Source of the DNA: an uncultured Collinsella sp.
GTDB lineage: Bacteria; Actinomycetota; Coriobacteriia; Coriobacteriales; Coriobacteriaceae
Assembly (NCBI GenBank): GCA_934621885.1
Contig: CAKTUH010000015.1
Span: 1-14,012 of the forward strand
Direction: 5' to 3'
Length of the DNA stretch: 14,012 bases
Made by a program: the position numbers and the translations under genes. The notes beneath the pieces were generated by a model. That model did not search any database. It had not been told where the DNA came from and worked only from the letters and a program-made list of their open reading frames with translations. Within the stretch, counting starts at the first letter, position 1. Each line of letters begins with the position of its first letter. This document shows positions 1-6,062 of the stretch, piece after piece.

Positions 1-87
1 CTCCGAAAAAAGTTGCGCAGCGCTTTGGGATACGACCCGATTCGCAATCGGATTGGAGAGGGCTACGTTATGGAGGATGGCGAATGA
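1..87 (+). CDS. Response regulator, OmpR/PhoB type, C-terminal end (partial)
   Basis: Only the last 28 codons are in the window, in frame 1 and ending at TGA 85-87. They read LRKKLRSALGYDPI, then a turn and IGEGYVME. This matches the end of the winged-helix DNA-binding domain of OmpR-family regulators, where the last recognition-wing strand usually reads R.RG.GY.. . The receiver domain lies off the left edge. The stop codon overlaps the ATG of the next gene (ATGA, 84-87), so the pair is translationally coupled and forms a classic two-component operon. The regulated genes cannot be inferred from this fragment. Confidence 0.85.
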   Translation, partial: LRKKLRSALGYDPIRNRIGEGYVMEDGE

Positions 88-1235
88 AAGGGCTTTCGCT
101 GCAATGGCGCATAACGATTATGACGGCACTGCTCACGTGTGCGGCATGCGTGCTGACGAACTGCCTGGTCGGCTATACGGGTATGCGCTATATGGAAGCC
201 ATCGGCAGCGATATCTCGGCCTTTAACGCTGCCGGCGAAGATTCGCTCCAGGCGTTCGACCCAACGAAAGCAGCCCTCGATGACAAGGTCACGATCGTCG
301 TAAACGACGCACAGGAGTCTTTTGGCACGACAGCCTGGTGCATCACGGCTGGAGTCACACTCCTTGGCGGCGCGCTGGCATACTTTGTGAGCGGCCGTGC
401 ACTCAAACCGCTACGGGCTTTTGCAGCTCAGGTTGAGCGCGTGCAGCCTGACAACCTAAGCGAAATCAGACTCAATGAAGATGTGCCCACCGAGCTTCAA
501 CGATGCAGCGCCTCTTTCAACGACATGATCGCTCGTCTTGGCGAGGGGTTCTCTGCACAGCGTCAGTTTACCGGCAACGCCGCACACGAGCTGCGCACCC
601 CGCTCGCCCTTATGCAAGCACAGATTGAACTATTCATCTCCGAACACTCCGGTTTGCAACCCGAAACAGCCGAGCTGCTCGGCCTGCTACAAGAACAAAC
701 CGAGCGCATGTCTCGAATGGCCAAGGTATTGCTCGAGATGAGTGAGCTGCGCAGCGTTCCTTGCGAGGACGATGTGGAACTTGGTCCCTTGTCCGAAGAG
801 GTCCTCACCGACCTTGCGCCACTTGCCGAAAATAAGGGCATAGCCCTCAATTGTGCTGGAGACGCTTTAGTAATCGGGAGCGACACGCTCCTCTATCGGC
901 TGGTGTTTAACCTGGTCGAAAATGCCATCCGTTACAGCCGCCCCGGCTCGACTGTCAACGTCTCCATCTGCGACAACGACAGCCGCGTGTTCCTGCGAGT
1001 CGAGGACCAGGGCCCGGGAATACCCAAGCAGTACCGTGAGAGCATCTTCCAACCGTTCTTTCGCCTGGATAAATCCCGCAGCAGGGCATACGGCGGCGCA
1101 GGACTCGGACTAGCGCTCGTTTGGGAGATTACAGCGCTTCACGGTGGCACGGTAGAGGTCGAAGCAAGTTCCGAGGACGGAACCACCATGCTCTTAAGCC
1201 TTCCAAAACGATCTGCAGCGTTAACCGATCAGTAA
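84..1235 (+). CDS. Sensor histidine kinase (two-component system)
   Basis: This 383-residue membrane kinase should autophosphorylate and pass phosphate to the regulator encoded just upstream. It has TM1 at about residues 11-33, a short extracytoplasmic loop of about 50 residues, TM2 at about 84-103 and a HAMP-like linker at about 104-155. The HisKA dimerisation helix contains AAHELRTPLALM with the phospho-acceptor His168. The HATPase domain has an N box (FNLVENAIRYS, Asn276 and Asn280), a G1 box DQGPGI (308-313), an F box around FQPFFR and a G2 box GGAGLGLAL (337-345). All catalytic boxes are intact. The start ATG overlaps the regulator stop and has TGGAGG at 71-76, 7 nt upstream. The small sensor loop suggests detection within or at the membrane, but the signal is unknown. 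Family assignment is firm; subfamily is not resolved. Confidence 0.95.
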   Translation: MKGLSLQWRITIMTALLTCAACVLTNCLVGYTGMRYMEAIGSDISAFNAAGEDSLQAFDPTKAALDDKVTIVVNDAQESFGTTAWCITAGVTLLGGALAYFVSGRALKPLRAFAAQVERVQPDNLSEIRLNEDVPTELQRCSASFNDMIARLGEGFSAQRQFTGNAAHELRTPLALMQAQIELFISEHSGLQPETAELLGLLQEQTERMSRMAKVLLEMSELRSVPCEDDVELGPLSEEVLTDLAPLAENKGIALNCAGDALVIGSDTLLYRLVFNLVENAIRYSRPGSTVNVSICDNDSRVFLRVEDQGPGIPKQYRESIFQPFFRLDKSRSRAYGGAGLGLALVWEITALHGGTVEVEASSEDGTTMLLSLPKRSAALTDQ

Positions 1236-1242
1236 AACGAAA

Positions 1243-1272
1243 GGGGTCCCGCACACGTTTGTGTGGGACCCC
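1243..1272. terminator. GC-rich hairpin terminator between the kinase and the island boundary
   Basis: GGGGTCCCGCACA (1243-1255) pairs with TGTGTGGGACCCC (1260-1272), giving 13 bp with one G.U pair and a 4-nt loop. It lies 8 nt after the kinase stop. On the plus strand the 3' flank is C-rich, without a U run. On the minus strand the stem is followed by TTTCGTTTT, so it is the better intrinsic terminator for leftward transcription. That fits a former minus-strand gene ending at 1310, but it can serve both directions. Confidence 0.8.
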
Positions 1273-1309
1273 CTCTCCATCAATGCGATTCGCCCAAAAG
1301 AGCAGAAGA

Positions 1310-1345
1310 TTACTCCCACTCGGTGGTTATAGTTTTGCCGTCTCG
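1310..1345 (-). pseudogene. Short minus-strand tail ending EWE-stop (guaA-like 3' end, left island boundary)
   Basis: On the minus strand 1345-1310 reads RDGKTITTEWE and then TAA. A TGA lies immediately upstream, so no longer frame survives. The ending (T)EWE-stop is the typical C-terminus of GMP synthase (GuaA). The upstream residues do not match the usual GuaA tail, so only the last five codons are persuasive. A minus-strand terminator (1243-1272) lies 37 bp downstream, as expected for a gene end. I read this as one edge of an integrated element at a guaA-type site. It could instead be the tail of an unrelated gene that shares the 11-bp core by chance. Confidence 0.45.
1311..1321. repeat. 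Direct repeat TACTCCCACTC, left copy (candidate att core)
   Basis: The 11-bp sequence TACTCCCACTC is identical to 6064-6074, in the same orientation. Both copies cover the last codons and most of the stop codon of an EWE-ending minus-strand tail. The 3' end of guaA is an established integration site for genomic islands, so this pair is a candidate attL/attR core bracketing about 4.7 kb. Confidence 0.55.
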
Positions 1346-1834
1346 TCACTCCAGTTGCACCCAGTTTTCGGCGGCATCTCGAAGTGAGTGCCGCTGAATG
1401 ACGCGACGTCGCGTTTCATCGGCTTCGGGGACAAAAGCTGGGACAACTTCAAAAACCATTTTCAAACTCAGAGTATTGAGTTTTTATTTTTGTCCCAAGG
1501 GGCACGGAGAGCCGCCTTTGGAGGCTCGATATCGCCGAAAAACGCCCGTTTTGAAACTCAACCGCCTTTGAGCCTGCAAACCACCAGCTTCAACAGTAAG
1601 TGAGTCGACGCGGGTGGCTTACGAGCCGTTCACAAAACCGCAGGCCACAGGTCTTTGTCAACGATAAGCAAAGTGAATAGTCTCAGGTGGCTTGCCCATG
1701 AGTTGGCGTAAGCCTGTTTAGCAAAAGGCTAATCGGACACGACAGGCCGCCCGCATGGCGACGGCGTTTCCCGTGCGGGCACAAACAGCCCTGCGTGCCC
1801 TGTCGCGCGATATCCCAATGCGACGTTCAGAACC
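1346..1834. other. Gene-poor stretch with inverted repeats
   Basis: No open frame here has a convincing start or a recognisable product. The stretch holds a nested AT-rich inverted repeat (1428-1496, listed separately), a pair AGGCTC/GAGCCT around 1520-1575 enclosing AAAAC/GTTTT, and a hairpin GCCCGCA (1749-1755) / TGCGGGC (1774-1780). The frame starting at GTG 1388 (71 codons) has no ribosome binding site and no family resemblance. Its position just inside the left candidate att core suggests the remains of an element end. Whether any of the repeats bind an integrase cannot be told from sequence alone. Confidence 0.4.
1428..1496 (+). terminator. Nested inverted repeat with T-rich tail (terminator-like)
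   Basis: The inner hairpin is AAACTCA (1464-1470), loop GAGTAT, TGAGTTT (1477-1483), running straight into TTTTTATTTTT (1481-1491). An outer arm GGGACAAAA (1428-1436) matches TTTTGTCCC (1488-1496), and GGGACAA (1440-1446) is a second possible partner for the same right arm. The inner stem plus T-run resembles a rightward intrinsic terminator, though the stem is AT-rich. The outer symmetry is more than a terminator needs and may belong to an element end or a small RNA. Confidence 0.4.
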
Positions 1835-2104
1835 CTACCCGCCAAGCAGCCACCTCGCGAAATTCAGCACGAGCACGCCCTCCCGGGTATGGGGCTCATG
1901 CCTCGTGCGAGTGATGAGAATCTTCGGGAATGCATCCCCGATGGATAGAATCGGCGCAATCTCCCTCTCGAGCGTCGAATCGGCGCCGATATCGTCGCTC
2001 ACATACACTTTCCTTCCCGGTTTCGAAACTTGGAAGGCAGTATGCGCAAGGATGCGTCGAGGTGCGATCCCAGTCGTACCATGCCAGCAGAGATGTCGAG
2101 GCAC
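1835..2104 (-). pseudogene. C-terminal remnant of a DUF4143-type ATP-binding protein
   Basis: The minus-strand frame contains KPGRKVYVSDDIG, TLEREIAPILSIGDAFPK, ILITRTRHE and LVLNFARWLLGG before the stop. This ordered set resembles the end of bacterial AAA-type ATP-binding proteins with a C-terminal DUF4143 domain, where the usual pattern is a VSDD-like strand, then T.. RE...L..I.DAYPK, then a G..V....WLL end. Family members are about 400 residues long; here only about 70 recognisable residues remain. The ATPase part and the VDFV-like strand are missing, and upstream frames show no continuation. It is therefore a decayed gene, and the first residues of the open frame are probably not part of it. 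The DUF4143 label is from memory of the motif, not a search. Confidence 0.55.
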
Positions 2105-2246
2105 ATTCGTTCATGCTGCAATGCGGGCATCGGAGATGAAAAACAGCCCGTCGGGTAGTCATGGGCGTGCGGGAGCCCGCATCAGTAACCTGCCTCCTCG
2201 GTTGTCCCTTCTTTGCATGGTCGTCTACATAAAGGAGGAACCAGCC

Positions 2247-2528
2247 ATGCAGATCAGCATGCTTGCCCTTCTTGGGTCACGGACCGGGGAGGCGAGGGCC
2301 TCCGTCGGGACCGCCCCGAGCAACCGGCATATCCAAGGAATGACAAGGCTCGATCGCTGTGCTGGTCAGGATGCCGAAGCGGGCCGTCCGCCAATCGGAA
2401 TGCGGGTCAGGATGCTGCAACGTGATTCCAGCTGCAGGATACGGCTCCTTTGCGGTTGCCGCAAAACCTGCTGGCAACATTCTTACTATCCGAATGATGT
2501 ACGCATCCCTTGGGATCGTTTCGCCTGA
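2247..2528 (+). CDS. Doubtful small open frame with a strong ribosome binding site
   Basis: AAAGGAGG (2231-2238) stands 8 nt before ATG 2247, and the frame runs 93 codons (MQISMLALLG...). The predicted protein is rich in arginine, glycine and cysteine, shows no domain I know, and lies antisense to the IS3 remnant at its 3' part. The ribosome binding site looks real, so this may be the intact start of a gene whose body has been lost or frameshifted. I would not trust the encoded product. Confidence 0.2.
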   Translation: MQISMLALLGSRTGEARASVGTAPSNRHIQGMTRLDRCAGQDAEAGRPPIGMRVRMLQRDSSCRIRLLCGCRKTCWQHSYYPNDVRIPWDRFA

Positions 2529-2586
2529 CCAGGGCCATCTTCAGCGCCTCATCGGCCAGCTCGGCAGGCGCCTCTTCCACGCGTAA
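2407..2586 (-). pseudogene. Decayed IS3-family OrfB (DDE transposase) fragment
   Basis: On the minus strand the segment reads AELADEALKMALVRRNDP, then KG.VHHSD. This is the signature block of IS3-family OrfB integrase cores, where a helix LV.DAL.MAL.RR..P.G is followed by HHSD.G.QY carrying the second catalytic Asp. After HHSD (Asp codon at 2488-2490) the frame continues NVASRFCGNRKGAV, which loosely follows the QY...R.G..L...G pattern with losses, and it stops at 2407. The first and third catalytic residues, OrfA and the terminal inverted repeats are not found. It is a fossil of an insertion sequence within the gene-poor part of the island. Confidence 0.55.
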
Positions 2587-2670
2587 TAGCCCTGGCGGGT
2601 CACCTATGCAACCAAAGATACAAAAGGAATCGAATGGCCAGAGAGGATTGCCCTTACCGATGCTCGATTC

Positions 2671-2700
2671 TTGACAGGCAAACTCAAGCCTCGTTAATAT
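2671..2700 (+). promoter_or_regulatory. Promoter of the mef/msr-like cassette
   Basis: A consensus -35 TTGACA (2671-2676) is followed after 18 bp by TAATAT (2695-2700; four of six -10 positions). This predicts transcription starting at about 2706-2708, roughly 35 nt before the leader peptide start. The -35 is perfect, so basal transcription should be strong. That suits control by attenuation in the leader rather than by promoter activation. Confidence 0.65.
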
Positions 2701-2740
2701 TACATGGTTTGCCAGACCGAATTAACAAAGGAGGGGTGTC

Positions 2741-2776
2741 GTGGTTGGTCTTTTCCGCACGTGGATGAGCGCCTAG
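2741..2776 (+). CDS. Candidate regulatory leader peptide (11 residues)
   Basis: AAAGGAGG at 2727-2734, extended to AAAGGAGGGG, stands 6 nt before GTG 2741. It is the strongest ribosome binding site in the cassette, much better than that of the efflux gene it precedes. The frame reads MVGLFRTWMSA (initiator GTG) and ends at TAG 2774-2776, directly in front of the attenuator stem. Short leader peptides of this kind control macrolide resistance genes (ErmCL, and MsrDL with sequence MYLIFM): a drug-bound ribosome stalls on them and changes the RNA fold. The sequence does not match those leaders; hydrophobic VGLF followed by Arg is at least compatible with drug-dependent stalling. Translation and function are inferred from position, ribosome binding site and RNA fold. 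Confidence 0.65.
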   Translation: MVGLFRTWMSA

Positions 2777-2809
2777 AAAGCGGCGCTGTTGTGGCGTCGC
2801 GCTGTTTTT
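2768..2809 (+). terminator. Attenuator: terminator with competing antiterminator helix
   Basis: The terminator stem pairs GCGGCGC (2780-2786) with GCGTCGC (2794-2800), 7 bp with one G.U and a 7-nt loop. A bulged variant uses AGCG/CGCT (2779-2782 with 2800-2803). A run of five T follows at 2805-2809. A mutually exclusive helix pairs AGCGCC (2768-2773, last two sense codons of the leader peptide) with GGCGCT (2782-2787, the left arm of the terminator). A ribosome paused at about codon 5-6 would leave 2768-2773 free to form the antiterminator. A ribosome reaching the stop codon would cover it and allow termination. The pairings are seen; the switching is inference. Confidence 0.65.
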
Positions 2810-2839
2810 CTGCACGCCATTTCACGATTGGACATAACC

Positions 2840-4126
2840 ATGATATTTGAAACCTCTCGGGGCAGGTCTGTTCTGCTGTGCCATTCATGGCAATTCAAGC
2901 TTTGTTTCGTATGGGGCGGGGAGCTCGTTTCGACATTGACGAGTTCGATTCTCCAAATGGGTCTTATTTGGCATCTCGCCCTCACGACAGGGTCGTCTTC
3001 TCTCCTCTCCTTAGCATCGCTGGCAGGCTTTCTGCCGATTGCTTTGTTCGGAATCCTTGCGGGCGCCGTTGTCGACAGACTGCCTTTGAAACGTGTCCTC
3101 ATCGGCGCCGACCTCTTCATTGCCGCGGTGGGTGCCGCCTTGGCGATTGCCTCGTTGGCCGGCAGCTTACCTGCATGGCTAATTCTCATCGCCCTGTTTC
3201 TCCGTGCAGTTGGTACTTCGTTCTACACGCCAGCCTCCCAATCTCTCACGCCCCATCTCGCCCCGCCAGAGCATCTCGTTCGCCTATCGGGGGTGACTCA
3301 GGCGATTCAGTCCGGCGGATACATTCTTGGCGCCGCGCTTGCAGCAGTGATTTATCCCGTGGCGGGCATTACCGCTATGATTGTCCTCGACGTGCTGGGA
3401 GCGCTTTTCGCTTCTTTAGCCGTCCTCGCCGCACAGATAGACGCAGGGGGCCTCGATGAAGCCGACCGCAGCTTGTCCTTTTCCAATAAGGTTCGAGAGC
3501 TCTTCTCTGAGATTTCGGACGGCTACAAGCTGATTAGGGAGTACAGGGGGCTGTTCGCCCTTCTTTGGTGCGGGTTCGTCTTCGCTTTCGCGTTCTCTCC
3601 GCTCGCGGCATTGTTCCCAATAATGACCTTGGGGCATTTTGGCAGTAGCACGGGGGATGCCGCTTTGGTGGAAATCCTTTTTTCTGCAGGCATGCTGGCT
3701 GGGTCCGGCATTTTGGCGGCCACGGGAGGGTTCCGCAATAGGTCGTTCACCATGGTCGCCGCGATTGCCGGCTTCGGCATTGCCGCAATCGTATCCGGAT
3801 CGCTCGGCCCGTCATTGTTCGCTGCTTTCCTGCCGGTGAGCTTTCTTATGGGCGCATGCTCCCCGTTGTACGCGGGAACCCAGACTGCCCTTATGCAGGA
3901 GCAGATACCTCCTGAGTACCTAGGCCGCGTTTTCGGCCTCTACGGAACCATCATGGCGTGGGCCATGCCCATGGGCCTCGCAGCCCCCTCCGTTTTTGCG
4001 GATCTGCTTGGAGCTCCGTTATGGTTCGTCGGCTCTGGAGCGACCATGGTACTGCTTGCGATGGCTATGCTGCTTGCTCCGAGCGTCCGAAACGCGGGGA
4101 AAAGAGATACCGGGCAGATTCAATAG
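2840..4126 (+). CDS. Mef(A)-like macrolide efflux protein, major facilitator superfamily
   Basis: This is a 428-residue, 12-TM type proton-driven exporter that would act in the cytoplasmic membrane. Many positions follow streptococcal Mef(A): W.FKL...W.GE.VS..TS.ILQM near the N-terminus, LLSLASL.GFLP, the loop 2-3 motif G...DR...KRVLIGADL (about residues 75-92), FLRAVGTSFYTPA (120-132), IVLDVLGA (181-188), and QTALMQEQIPPEYLGRVF (348-365) followed by MPMGL near the C-terminus. Length is close to that of Mef proteins (about 405). The ATG at 2840 is chosen because the upstream in-frame TTG (2789) lies inside the attenuator stem. Its own ribosome binding site is weak (TTGGA only), so coupling or low initiation is possible. 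An Msr(D)-like gene follows, as in mef/msr elements. Macrolide as substrate is inferred from similarity and from that pairing. Confidence 0.85.
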   Translation: MIFETSRGRSVLLCHSWQFKLCFVWGGELVSTLTSSILQMGLIWHLALTTGSSSLLSLASLAGFLPIALFGILAGAVVDRLPLKRVLIGADLFIAAVGAALAIASLAGSLPAWLILIALFLRAVGTSFYTPASQSLTPHLAPPEHLVRLSGVTQAIQSGGYILGAALAAVIYPVAGITAMIVLDVLGALFASLAVLAAQIDAGGLDEADRSLSFSNKVRELFSEISDGYKLIREYRGLFALLWCGFVFAFAFSPLAALFPIMTLGHFGSSTGDAALVEILFSAGMLAGSGILAATGGFRNRSFTMVAAIAGFGIAAIVSGSLGPSLFAAFLPVSFLMGACSPLYAGTQTALMQEQIPPEYLGRVFGLYGTIMAWAMPMGLAAPSVFADLLGAPLWFVGSGATMVLLAMAMLLAPSVRNAGKRDTGQIQ

Positions 4127-4387
4127 CCCAAGTATTCGAAAAAAAGAGGCAGCAGCCATCGGTTCAAGCGTCAGCCTTCAAGCCCTTGCGACGACGAGGT
4201 ATTGCACCGACATTCCGCATCGCGCTCCTTATTCGTCGCCAACTATCATTTTCGGATTTGCCGGCTTGCGCAAGGTCAAAACGCTCGCGCCGGCAATTGG
4301 GCAAAGGCGAAAAATCGACGTGAGCAATCTTTTTTGGCATGGCTGCGCTTCCAGTAAAACGCTAATACACAAAAGGCGGTTCAACCT
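4127..4387 (+). other. Structured spacer between efflux and ABC-F genes
   Basis: This is 261 bp without a clear gene. A perfect 8-bp inverted repeat TTGCCGGC (4258-4265) / GCCGGCAA (4289-4296) can be extended by an inner GCG/CGC. A T6 run follows at 4330-4335, too far from that stem for a normal terminator. A short frame starts at GTG 4320, has AAAGGCG about 10 nt upstream, runs 26 codons (MSNLFWHGCASS...) and ends at 4400, inside the start of the next gene. In streptococcal mef/msr elements the gap before msr(D) carries its own leader peptide and attenuator. The arrangement here may serve the same end, but the evidence is thin. Confidence 0.35.
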
Positions 4388-5857
4388 ATGGAACTCATAG
4401 TCAAAGCTAAAGACATCTTTTTGGAATATGCCGGCCGCGATATCCTAGATATCGAAGAGTTGGAAATCTACTCCTACGATCGCATCGGCTTGGTGGGAGA
4501 CAATGGCGCAGGCAAAACCAGCCTGCTTAAAATTCTGAGCGGCAATCTTACCATTGCGGACGCCGACGTCAGGCGCTTCGGCAGCATTGCCCTCATCGGC
4601 CAACTCGATGAACTCGACCTTGATGCGGCTCAGGACAGTGGTGAGATGCTCTCCCGTCTCAACGTCGCCGGAGTGGCGCAGGAGACGATGAGCGGCGGGG
4701 AGGAAACACGCGCCAAGATTGCCTCTGCACTCTCCCAGCATGCAAGCGCGATCTTCGCCGACGAGCCTACGAGCCACCTCGACCAAGACGGCATCCGCCT
4801 TCTCGTCGGACAACTCAAGGCATTTGATGGGGCTCTGCTCATCGTGAGCCATGACCGTCATTTTCTCGACCAGGTGGTAGACAAGATCTGGGAGCTCAAA
4901 GACGGCGGTATTTCCGAATTCTGGGGTGACTACTCCGACTATCTGCGACAGAAAGAAGAAGAGCGCAAAGCTCAGGCGACTCGATACGAAGAGGCGATGC
5001 GCGAGCGCGATCGCCTCGAAGCCGCCATCGAAAAACAACGGAAAAAAGCACGGCAGGTCGACGCCAAGCGGAAGGCTGCGAAAAAAAGCAACGAGTATGC
5101 AGGTCGATTGGGGCATCAGAAAGCAACCGGCACCAAACAGAAGAGGATGTACCAGGCGGCTAAGGACATGGAGAAGCGCCTCGAAGCGCTCGAAGGGATT
5201 GAGGCCCCAGATAGCATTCGCGCCGTGCGGTTCCGCCAGAGCAAGGCCCTGGAACTGCATAGTAAATTTCCCATCTCGGCAGACGATTTCAGCTTGAGCT
5301 TCGGCAACTGCATGCTCTATGACCACGCGAAATTCGAGATACCGCTCGGTGCCAAAGTGGCCATCACCGGTGGCAACGGTACAGGAAAGACCAGCCTGCT
5401 GAAGGCAATCGCTCGACGCGCCGACGGTATCAACATCTCTCCCAAGGCAGAGATCGGTTACTTCGAGCAAACAGGCTACAAGTTCGACGCCCGTCAGTCT
5501 GCGATCTCGTTCATGCAGGATGGTTGCGAGTACAGCATGACCGAAATTCGAGGCATCCTCGCCTCTATGGGAATCGGACCGCGCGACCTGACAAAGGACG
5601 TTGGCGTTCTCTCGGGAGGCGAAGTCATCAAGCTGCTACTCGCGAAGATGCTGCTGGGCAGATACAACATCTTGCTCATGGACGAGCCTGGAAATTACCT
5701 GGACATCAAGAGCGCCGAAGCCCTCGAGCAGATGATGAGCGCCTATGCCGGAACGATAGTGTTCGTCTCCCACGATAAGAGGCTGGTCGAGAACGTCGCA
5801 GACATTGTCTACGAAATAAAGGACACCAAGCTAGTCAAAATCTTTCAGCGCGAATAG
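4388..5857 (+). CDS. Msr(D)-like ABC-F ribosome protection protein
   Basis: This 489-residue cytoplasmic ABC-F ATPase without membrane segments is expected to bind the ribosomal E site and dislodge macrolide-class drugs. It follows Msr(D) (487 residues) almost throughout: MEL..KAKDI at the start, [82 protein letters not shown], [36 protein letters not shown] and [18 protein letters not shown]. Walker A motifs are at 37-44 and 328-335. Signatures are at 101-106 and 408-412, catalytic Glu126 and Glu433 are present, and H-loop His155 and His462 are present. The charged interdomain linker spans about 185-275. The second Walker B continues DEPGNYLD, with Gly where Thr or Ser is usual. AAAAGGCGG (4371-4379) lies 8 nt before the ATG. 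All key residues are intact, so activity is expected; exact drug range is inference. Confidence 0.93.
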   Translation: MELIVKAKDIFLEYAGRDILDIEELEIYSYDRIGLVGDNGAGKTSLLKILSGNLTIADADVRRFGSIALIGQLDELDLDAAQDSGEMLSRLNVAGVAQETMSGGEETRAKIASALSQHASAIFADEPTSHLDQDGIRLLVGQLKAFDGALLIVSHDRHFLDQVVDKIWELKDGGISEFWGDYSDYLRQKEEERKAQATRYEEAMRERDRLEAAIEKQRKKARQVDAKRKAAKKSNEYAGRLGHQKATGTKQKRMYQAAKDMEKRLEALEGIEAPDSIRAVRFRQSKALELHSKFPISADDFSLSFGNCMLYDHAKFEIPLGAKVAITGGNGTGKTSLLKAIARRADGINISPKAEIGYFEQTGYKFDARQSAISFMQDGCEYSMTEIRGILASMGIGPRDLTKDVGVLSGGEVIKLLLAKMLLGRYNILLMDEPGNYLDIKSAEALEQMMSAYAGTIVFVSHDKRLVENVADIVYEIKDTKLVKIFQRE

Positions 5858-5913
5858 CCCTAAATGAGCAAGAAATAATCCCCGAACGGAGACAAGGGAG
5901 TAAAACGGCAAAG

Positions 5914-5952
5914 AAAGAGCCTCCGTCCCAACGCAGGGAACGGAGGCTCTTT
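5914..5952. terminator. Strong bidirectional terminator after the cassette
   Basis: AAAGAGCCTCCGT (5914-5926) pairs perfectly with ACGGAGGCTCTTT (5940-5952). CCC/GGG extends the stem inward around loop AACGCA with one bulged A. A T-rich flank is present on both strands (CTCTTTAATCGCTTTT rightward, GCTCTTTCTTTGCC leftward). It closes the efflux/ABC-F operon and also stands 8 bp beyond the minus-strand tail ending at 5961. Confidence 0.9.
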
Positions 5953-5960
5953 AATCGCTT

Positions 5961-6062
5961 TTACTCATCTCCGTCGCTGGTGGCTTTGTCATGACTCTCG
6001 TACGAAACGAAACTCAGCGGCACAGTGCGGCACTCAAAATCGCAGGTCAGAACCCTATCGGC
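5961..6062 (-). pseudogene. Minus-strand open tail continuing in frame after the guaA stop
   Basis: Directly after the TAG of the guaA remnant (6063-6065) the same minus-strand frame stays open for 33 codons, through RTVPLSFVSYESHDKATS and an acidic end DGDE, to TAA at 5961-5963. A strong terminator begins 8 bp later. The acidic tail and the terminator make it look like a genuine protein C-terminus rather than chance, but it has no start of its own and I do not recognise the family. It could be the tail of an element gene fused at the recombination point, or simply an open stretch: 33 codons without a stop is not rare at this GC. Confidence 0.3.

Noticed and set aside
1388..1603. 71-codon frame from GTG 1388
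   Set aside because: It runs through the nested inverted repeat, has no ribosome binding site, and its product resembles nothing known.
2364..2415. Direct repeat GGTCAGGATGC (2364-2374 and 2405-2415)
   Set aside because: Two copies 41 bp apart inside decayed DNA with no further copies or symmetry; too little to call an element end.
1755..2528. 257-codon plus-strand open frame
   Set aside because: Its first half mirrors the DUF4143 remnant on the other strand and its composition is not protein-like. Only the part after the ribosome binding site at 2231 was kept, at low confidence.
2789..2839. Upstream TTG start for the efflux gene
   Set aside because: It would place the start codon in the loop of the attenuator stem and add 17 residues with no counterpart in Mef proteins.
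4445..5470. 341-codon minus-strand open frame
   Set aside because: It is antisense to the ABC-F gene, whose plus-strand translation matches Msr(D) throughout.
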